Shown: piece after piece, positions 15,600-19,786 of the stretch
How positions within the stretch are numbered: the first letter of the stretch is position 1
How the letters are laid out: the number at the start of each line of letters is the position of its first letter
Assembly: GCA_963580245.1 (NCBI GenBank)
Contig: CAUZJO010000090.1
Span: 1-19,786 of the forward strand
Source: CAUZJO01 sp963580245
GTDB taxonomy: Bacteria; Sumerlaeota; Sumerlaeia; MVZB01
DNA length: 19,786 bases
Direction of reading: 5' to 3'
Position numbers and translations under genes: made by a program
The notes under the pieces: model-generated
What the model saw: the letters and a program-made list of their open reading frames with translations, nothing else
Database searches by the model: none
Told to the model about the DNA's origin: nothing

Positions 15600-15666
15600 A
15601 TGGGACCGGGAGTTCTCGTCTTGAGGCAATCGGCCCGTGCCTGACCGGGCTTAGGTGGCAATCATT

Positions 15667-16236
15667 TCACGACGGTTGATGGACAAAATTGAAATCGGCG
15701 TCCTGGAGCGATGGTCCCTGGGCGTCCTTGTCCGTGATCTCGGTGGGATCGAGCGGCCATGCGATGCCGATCTCCGGGTCCTTGTAGTTCAGGATCCTTT
15801 CGGCATCCGGGGCGTGCGTCGACGTGCATTTGTAGAGCACCAGCGAGTTGTCTTCGAGCGCGACGAAACCATGGGCGAATTGAGGGGGGAAGTATAACGC
15901 CATCGGGTCATCGGCGCTCAGCTCGCGTCCCACCCATTTGCCGAACGTCGGCGAGCCCCGCCGCAAATCCACCCCCACGTCAAACACCCTCCCCGTGATC
16001 GCCCGCACCAGCTTGCCCATGCCGTGGGGCTCGATTTGATAGTGCAGCCCGCGCAGGGTGCCCTTGCACGACAGGCTGAGGTTGTCCTGCATGAATCTTG
16101 CGGTGAAACCCTGCTCCACCCATGTATCCGTGTTATACAGCTCGGTAAAGAACCCGCGGTGATCGGTGAAGAGCCTGCCCCTCACCTCCAGAACCCCTTC
16201 GATTTCGGTCGGGGTGATTTCAATCGGCATCGGCAT
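15667..16236 (-). CDS. rfbC: dTDP-4-dehydrorhamnose 3,5-epimerase
   Basis: 189 aa, the usual length. It epimerises C3 and C5 of dTDP-4-keto-6-deoxyglucose in dTDP-L-rhamnose and related deoxysugar synthesis, in the cytoplasm as a cupin-fold dimer. Conserved features are FTDHRGFFTELYN (23-35), the catalytic His65 in LRGLHYQ, the DVGVDLRRGSPTFGKW strand (86-101), FPPQFAHGF (116-124) and Tyr135 in LVLYKCT. The segment after Tyr135 has His where many members have Tyr (STHAPDAERI). The start at 16236 has AAGGAG nine bases upstream; a second in-frame ATG is at 16230. It is alone on the minus strand: rfbA, rfbB and rfbD are absent from the window, so it depends on genes elsewhere or serves a different deoxysugar. 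Confidence 0.93.
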   Translation of the reverse strand: MPMPIEITPTEIEGVLEVRGRLFTDHRGFFTELYNTDTWVEQGFTARFMQDNLSLSCKGTLRGLHYQIEPHGMGKLVRAITGRVFDVGVDLRRGSPTFGKWVGRELSADDPMALYFPPQFAHGFVALEDNSLVLYKCTSTHAPDAERILNYKDPEIGIAWPLDPTEITDKDAQGPSLQDADFNFVHQPS

Positions 16237-16342
16237 CGTCTAGCACTCCTTGGTCCCCATCCCATCCGACGATCGTACGGAACGGGAGGGGTCGGTCATC
16301 GAGTCGGGATTCAGGTTCGGCCCGGGCGAATTTTGGGCGGTT

Positions 16343-16371
16343 ATTAGACAAGATCGCTCCCCGGCTTTCAA
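16343..16371 (-). promoter_or_regulatory. Sigma70-type promoter for rfbC
   Basis: On the minus strand TTGAAA (16371-16366) and TCTAAT (16348-16343), each five of six to consensus, are separated by 17 bases. Transcription would start near 16336, leaving a leader of about 100 bases before the rfbC ATG. Confidence 0.6.
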
Positions 16372-16462
16372 CTCGAAATTCGCGGCCCTTCGGCGCTGGG
16401 TATGGTCCAGTGTTGGGAGTCAATGCCGCTTCAATGAAAGATCCACTCTCTTATTGACCATC

Positions 16463-16568
16463 GGCTCTCGTCCTCGTCCCTCGTAATCGACCTCATTATC
16501 GTGTCCCGGCTCGATTGCGGCCCAAGAAAAAAGCCGATTACGAGGGACGAGGACCAGAGCCGAGAGCC
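16463..16568. repeat. Inverted repeat B (CTCGTAATCG/CGATTACGAG family)
   Basis: The 19-base arm TCCTCGTCCCTCGTAATCG (16471-16489) is perfectly complementary to 16535-16553, around a 45-base loop. Outside it, GGCTCTCG (16463-16470) pairs with CGAGAGCC (16561-16568) across a 7-base bulge on the right. No T-run follows, so it is not a simple terminator. The core matches repeat A at 6177-6273. It lies between the two divergent promoters of this region. Confidence 0.85.
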
Positions 16569-16599
16569 GAGTCATGCCATCGGGCCATGCCCCTGATGG

Positions 16600-16628
16600 T
16601 TGATTCACCCCAGCCGATGAGATAAATT
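16600..16628 (+). promoter_or_regulatory. Candidate sigma70-type promoter for the dehydratase-nucleotidyltransferase-aminotransferase operon
   Basis: TTGATT (16600-16605) and TAAATT (16623-16628) are separated by 17 bases, four of six matches each. Transcription would begin near 16635, about 50 bases before the ATG at 16686. Confidence 0.5.
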
Positions 16629-16685
16629 AGGCTCCGGTGTGCGATTTCGATATTCGCTTTTGACGAGCTGGGGCATCGATTCACA

Positions 16686-17687
16686 ATGGTTCAACAGGGC
16701 TCCAATGACCTCCCTTCACCCATCCTCATTACGGGCGCCGGTGGGTTCATTGGCTCGCACCTGGCCGAACTGTGCGTGGAGCGGGGTTATCGCGTAAAGG
16801 CCTTCGTGCATTATCGGGGCGATGGGTCCTGGGGTTGGCTCGACCATTCCCCGCATCGCGAGGCGATGGAAGTGGTAGCTGGGGACGTTCGGGATTTTGA
16901 ATCGATGACCCGCGCGATGGAGGGTTGCCGATCGGTCCTGCATCTGGCCGCCCTGGTCGGAATCCCCTATTCCTGTGTCTCGCCGCTGGCCTACGTCCGG
17001 ACCAACGTCGAGGGGACCTACAACGTCCTGGAAGCGGCCCGCCGGCTCGGCTTGGAACGGGTGGTCGTCACGTCCACCAGCGAGACCTACGGCACGGCCC
17101 AATATGTGCCTATCGACGAGAACCACCCGGCGAGCAGCCAATCGCCCTACGCCGCCGCCAAGGTCGGCGCGGACCAACTGGCGTTGAGCTACTTCCGCTC
17201 GTTCGATTTGCCGGTCGCCATCGCCCGGCCGTTCAACGCCTACGGCCCGCGTCAGTCCGCGCGCGCGTTTGTCCCGACGGTCATCACGCAGATTCTCTCG
17301 GGCCGGCGGCGGCTCAAACTGGGCAACCTGCGCCCCACGCGCGATCTCACCTTCGTCACCGATACCGCCGCGGCGTTCCTGGCCGTCGCCTCCCGCGAGA
17401 AGCTTCTGGGCGAGGCGGTGAACATCGGAACGGGGATGGAGATTTCGATGGGCGATCTGGCGTCCAGGATCGCCCAATGTATCGGTGTCGAGATCGATTT
17501 CGAAGTCGACGCGGAGCGCGTCCGGCCACGTGGGGGTGAGGTCGAGCGGCTCTTCTGCGACAACTCGAAGCTCCGCGGTGCCGCCCAGTGCACCCCGGCC
17601 CATGACCTCGATGCGGGTTTGGAAGAGACGATAGCCTGGTTCAAAGAGAACCTGGAGCGATACAAGGCGAAGATCTATCAGCGGTAG
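16686..17687 (+). CDS. LegB-type NAD-dependent nucleotide-sugar 4,6-dehydratase (extended SDR)
   Basis: 333 aa. An extended short-chain dehydrogenase with the NAD-binding motif TGAGGFIG (16-23), GDVRD (66-70), HLAAL (86-90), a dehydratase-like TSTSETYGT (129-137; Thr/Ser-Ser-Glu in the active-site position) and YAAAK (Tyr155, Lys159). Segments such as SWGWLDHSP (48-56), IPYSCVSPLAYVRTN, GTAQYVPIDENHP and RPFNAYGPRQSARA closely resemble LegB, which converts a nucleotide-linked N-acetylglucosamine to its 4-keto-6-deoxy form in legionaminic acid synthesis. It is first of three same-strand genes: the next starts 13 bp after its stop. The substrate (UDP-, GDP- or dTDP-linked) cannot be told from sequence alone; a plain epimerase is the alternative. 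Confidence 0.88.
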   Translation: MVQQGSNDLPSPILITGAGGFIGSHLAELCVERGYRVKAFVHYRGDGSWGWLDHSPHREAMEVVAGDVRDFESMTRAMEGCRSVLHLAALVGIPYSCVSPLAYVRTNVEGTYNVLEAARRLGLERVVVTSTSETYGTAQYVPIDENHPASSQSPYAAAKVGADQLALSYFRSFDLPVAIARPFNAYGPRQSARAFVPTVITQILSGRRRLKLGNLRPTRDLTFVTDTAAAFLAVASREKLLGEAVNIGTGMEISMGDLASRIAQCIGVEIDFEVDAERVRPRGGEVERLFCDNSKLRGAAQCTPAHDLDAGLEETIAWFKENLERYKAKIYQR

Positions 17688-17700
17688 GGAGGGTGGAAAT

Positions 17701-18414
17701 ATGCAGGCCGTCATTCTCGCGGGAGGCCTGGGGACACGTCTTCGACCCTTCACCGAGGTGATTCCCAAACCGCTGCTCCCCATCGGCGAGAAATCGCTGC
17801 TCGAGATCCAGATCGGCCGCCTGCGGAATTGCGGTTTCGATGAGATCTATCTGGCGACCAGTTACAAGGCCGAATACATCTCGAATTTTTTCGGCGATGG
17901 TTCGCAGTACGGCGTCAAGCTCCAGATCAGCAAGGAGAAGACCCCGCTGGGGACCGCCGGGCCCGTGATGCTGCTCAGGGACAAACTGACCAACCCCTTC
18001 GTGCTCATGAACGGAGACATCCTCTCGACGATCGATTTCTCGAAGTTGTATCAGTTCGCGCTGGCGGCGCGGGCCGACCTTTGCGTCGCGATCAAGAAGA
18101 TCATCACGCCCTACGATTTCGGGCGGATCCAGTTCAACGGCGATTTCGTCACCGACATCGAGGAAAAGCCGAGCTTCGAGAACTGGGTGCTGGCCGGGAT
18201 CTACGTCCTCAAGCCGCCCTTGCTGTCCCTGATTCCGGAAAATGAATACTTCGGCATGGACACGCTGATCAAGAACATGCTCGCGGCCAAACGGCCCGTG
18301 GCCAAGTACGCCATGGACGAATACTGGTTGGATATCGGGCAGATTCCCGACTACGAGAAAGCCCAGGAAGAATACCGGACGCACTTCGCCGATCAGGGAG
18401 ACGCCCCGTCCTGA
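17701..18414 (+). CDS. Sugar-1-phosphate nucleotidyltransferase
   Basis: 237 aa, a compact single-domain member of the NTP_transferase family. The N-terminal signature AGGLGTRLRPFTEVIPKPLLP (7-27) holds the nucleotide-binding glycine loop and the catalytic-region Lys23. NGDIL (104-108) supplies the metal-binding Asp106, and EEKP (about 154-157) and the WLDIG motif near the C-terminus follow family order. It would activate a sugar 1-phosphate with an NTP. Lying between a LegB-type dehydratase and an aminotransferase, it resembles PtmE-type guanylyltransferases of the legionaminic acid pathway, although a mannose- or glucose-1-phosphate substrate is equally compatible. A strong GGGAGGG ribosome binding site lies in the 13-bp gap. 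Its TGA overlaps the next ATG by one base. Confidence 0.9.
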   Translation: MQAVILAGGLGTRLRPFTEVIPKPLLPIGEKSLLEIQIGRLRNCGFDEIYLATSYKAEYISNFFGDGSQYGVKLQISKEKTPLGTAGPVMLLRDKLTNPFVLMNGDILSTIDFSKLYQFALAARADLCVAIKKIITPYDFGRIQFNGDFVTDIEEKPSFENWVLAGIYVLKPPLLSLIPENEYFGMDTLIKNMLAAKRPVAKYAMDEYWLDIGQIPDYEKAQEEYRTHFADQGDAPS

Positions 18415-19544
18415 TGGCCTACAAAGTCCCCCTGTTTGATCTCAACTACACTCGCGACGAGGAAGAGGCCGTCCTCGGGGTCATCCGTTCGGGATGGATC
18501 TCGATGGGACCGAAAACACGGGAGCTGGAGGAGCGCTTCGCCGCCCATGTGGGCGCCAAGCACGCTGTGGCCCTCAGCAGCGGCACCGCCGCCCTGCACC
18601 TGGCCCTGGCGGCCTTGGGCGTTGGGGAGGGCGATGAGGTGATCGTCCCGTCGCTGACGTTTGTCGCCACGGTCAACTCGATCCGTTACGTCCGCGCCAC
18701 GCCCGTCTTTGCCGAAATAAAGGGCTCCCAAGACCTTTCGCTGGACCCCGACGACGTCCGGCGTCGCATCACCCCCCGAACGCGAGCGATCCTCGCCGTC
18801 CACTACGCCGGTTTCGCCTGCGACATGGATGCCTTGCGCAAGATCGCGCGGGAGCACTCCCTCTACCTCATTGAGGACGCGGCGCACGCCCCCGCCTCAC
18901 TCCATGACGGTCGCCACCTGGGTGCCCTCGGCGACGTGGGCTGCTTCAGTTTTTTTTCCAACAAGAACATGACCTGCGCCGAGGGTGGGATGCTTGTGAC
19001 TGACAACGAGGAGGTGGCCGGGCGGGCCCGGTTGATGCGATCGCACGGGATGACCACCGTATCTTACGACCGCGCGCGCGGTCACGCTGCCGACTACGAC
19101 GTCGTCGAGGAGGGATTCAATTACCGGCTCGACGACCTCCGAGCGTCTCTGGCCTTGGTCCAACTGGATAAGCTCGAAGCCGACGTGAAGCGCAGGCGGG
19201 ATTTTCGAAATAGGTATATCGAGGCATTGAGGGGACTGAACACGATCCAGCTCCCCTTCCTGGATCATCCTCACCCTTCAAGTCACTATATCTTCCCGGT
19301 CCTGCTCGGCGAGGGCGGGCGAACCCGTCGCGACCAGGTGCGCGAGATTCTCGCGGCGCGGGGCATTCAGACCAGCGTCCATTACCCGGCCGCGCACCGG
19401 CTGAGCATCTTTCAGCCTTTCGCGACGCCGCTGCCGCGGACCGAGCATGTCGCGGACCACGAGATCACGCTGCCGCTTCACGGCTCGATGCAGCCGTCCG
19501 AAATCGAGTACGTGATCGAAAACCTCGCGCAAGCCCTATCATGA
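18414..19544 (+). CDS. DegT/DnrJ/EryC1/StrS-type PLP sugar aminotransferase
   Basis: 376 aa, normal length. It transfers an amino group, usually from glutamate, to a keto-sugar nucleotide. Landmarks: GWISMGPKTRELEERFA (27-43), SSGTAALHLAL (55-65, phosphate-binding region), VPSLTFVATVN (78-88), EDAAHA (154-159, with Asp155 toward the PLP nitrogen), and FFSNKNMTCAEGG (180-192) with Lys184 as the likely Schiff-base lysine, then GFNYRLDDLRASLALVQL. It follows the nucleotidyltransferase with a one-base overlap (TGATG), so the two are translationally coupled. With the LegB-type dehydratase upstream it would produce a 4-amino-4,6-dideoxy sugar nucleotide. The substrate is inferred from context only. 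Confidence 0.93.
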   Translation: MAYKVPLFDLNYTRDEEEAVLGVIRSGWISMGPKTRELEERFAAHVGAKHAVALSSGTAALHLALAALGVGEGDEVIVPSLTFVATVNSIRYVRATPVFAEIKGSQDLSLDPDDVRRRITPRTRAILAVHYAGFACDMDALRKIAREHSLYLIEDAAHAPASLHDGRHLGALGDVGCFSFFSNKNMTCAEGGMLVTDNEEVAGRARLMRSHGMTTVSYDRARGHAADYDVVEEGFNYRLDDLRASLALVQLDKLEADVKRRRDFRNRYIEALRGLNTIQLPFLDHPHPSSHYIFPVLLGEGGRTRRDQVREILAARGIQTSVHYPAAHRLSIFQPFATPLPRTEHVADHEITLPLHGSMQPSEIEYVIENLAQALS

Positions 19545-19615
19545 TGCCTCGGACGGACCCCGCTGTCCCGCCAGCGTCAACCGCTCGACCCGAGACACTT
19601 TCTAGTCGATCCTGA
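19541..19615 (+). pseudogene. Possible 5' end of a fourth operon gene, cut by the right IS
   Basis: The ATG at 19541 overlaps the aminotransferase stop as ATGA, the coupling arrangement seen at the preceding junction. About 21 codons (MMPRTDPAVPPASTARPETL...) precede the IS boundary at 19605, and the frame ends at a TGA (19613-19615) inside the IS. In legionaminic-type operons the next gene would be an acetyltransferase or epimerase, but the visible residues are too few to assign one. The Pro-rich start could also be non-coding. Confidence 0.3.
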
Positions 19616-19786
19616 AAAAGACCCCTTACCCAACAACAATGGGATCAAAACGCTGGTGGGTGGTGTATAGTTTTACAAGAAAAGCGGTCAGTCGCCGCCG
19701 AAACCTTGCGAAAGTTGGCGCCATGAAACCCAAGCCCTCCCCGTGCGAAGACCTGCAAGGCGATCTGTTCAAGTTTGAACTGCAAG
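19605..19786 (+). mobile_element. Right IS end (IS5-like), truncated by the window edge
   Basis: This is the second copy of the element end at 1-137, in opposite orientation; homology begins at 19605 and runs to 19741, where the left copy meets the window edge. The four bases CTAG (19602-19605) at the junction would fit the YTAR target of IS5-type elements, but the left junction reads CTCG, so no target duplication can be claimed. The transposase gene starts at 19722. Confidence 0.8.
19722..19786 (+). CDS. Transposase N-terminus, IS5-like, partial
   Basis: Only 21 residues are inside the window: MKPKPSPCEDLQGDLFKFEL and a final Gln. The pattern of a polar start followed by GDLF and a charged helix resembles N-termini of IS5-family DDE transposases, in which a similar segment precedes the first conserved helix. 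The catalytic DDE residues lie outside the window, so the family is tentative. The reading frame is supported by its position 117 bp inside the element end and by conservation of the start codon in both copies. Confidence 0.6.

Larger units (their letters stand above)
16237..16685. other. Divergent regulatory region between rfbC and the dehydratase operon
   Basis: 449 bp without a credible gene. In order it holds the rfbC ribosome binding site and leader, the rfbC promoter, repeat B and a promoter for the plus-strand operon. Confidence 0.6.

Noticed and set aside
15629..15652. Hairpin GCCCG/CGGGC between the GT-A-like gene and rfbC as a bidirectional terminator
   Set aside because: The stem has only 5 bp with an 8-base loop and no T-run on either strand.
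16716..17783. 355-aa minus-strand ORF
   Set aside because: It is antisense to the LegB-type dehydratase, whose motifs are unambiguous.
1..19786. Linear replicon with terminal inverted repeats
   Set aside because: The repeated ends contain the start of a transposase gene and the right copy runs on past the repeat, so two IS copies explain them better.

Overview
The window is about 19.8 kb of high-GC (roughly 60%) bacterial DNA, densely coding, with Shine-Dalgarno-led genes. A lipoprotein of the OmpA/Pal type, a Wzm/Wzt polysaccharide ABC exporter and a type II secretion-type pseudopilin point to a diderm (Gram-negative) bacterium. The pilin N-terminus, which runs into 'NFLEAQTRARVS', is a style I associate with Planctomycetota, Sumerlaeota, Hydrogenedentota and similar uncultured groups. 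That placement is a low-confidence inference; there is no rRNA or tRNA gene to anchor it.

Layout. Bases 1-137 and 19605-19741 are near-identical inverted copies (134 of 137 positions by hand alignment) of the upstream end of one insertion sequence, apparently IS5-type. Each copy's transposase reads outward off the window, and each junction appears to interrupt a gene. From left to right the interior holds: a truncated one-TM protein, a membrane-anchored SGNH hydrolase and a GT4 glycosyltransferase (one minus-strand operon); an OmpA-domain lipoprotein with its own Rho-independent terminator; a MEMO-family protein (AmrB); a plus-strand HSL-type alpha/beta hydrolase and a very acidic orphan protein; and a minus-strand wzm-wzt pair preceded by a possible leader ORF. 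After these come a plus-strand pseudopilin, a frameshifted secreted protein with a ThuA-like domain, a 724-aa fusion of an MptE/Maf-like domain with a GT4 glycosyltransferase, and a GT-A-like protein. The right end has a minus-strand RfbC epimerase divergent from a plus-strand trio: LegB-type 4,6-dehydratase, sugar-1-phosphate nucleotidyltransferase and DegT-type aminotransferase.

Functionally this is mostly a surface-glycan locus. Nucleotide-sugar enzymes (right end) would supply a 4-amino-4,6-dideoxy or nonulosonate-type sugar and possibly a 3,5-epimerised deoxysugar. Several glycosyltransferases (GT4, MptE/Maf-GT4 fusion, GT-A-like) would assemble the glycan, Wzm/Wzt would export it, and the SGNH protein may modify it. 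The gene order is patchwork, with many strand switches, as expected of accessory glycan islands.

Structure beyond genes: two intergenic dyads (about 6177-6273 and 16463-16568) share a CTCGTAATCG/CGATTACGAG core and look like members of one dispersed repeat family. The second sits between divergent predicted promoters of rfbC and the dehydratase operon. No CRISPR array, RNA gene or complete mobile element was found.
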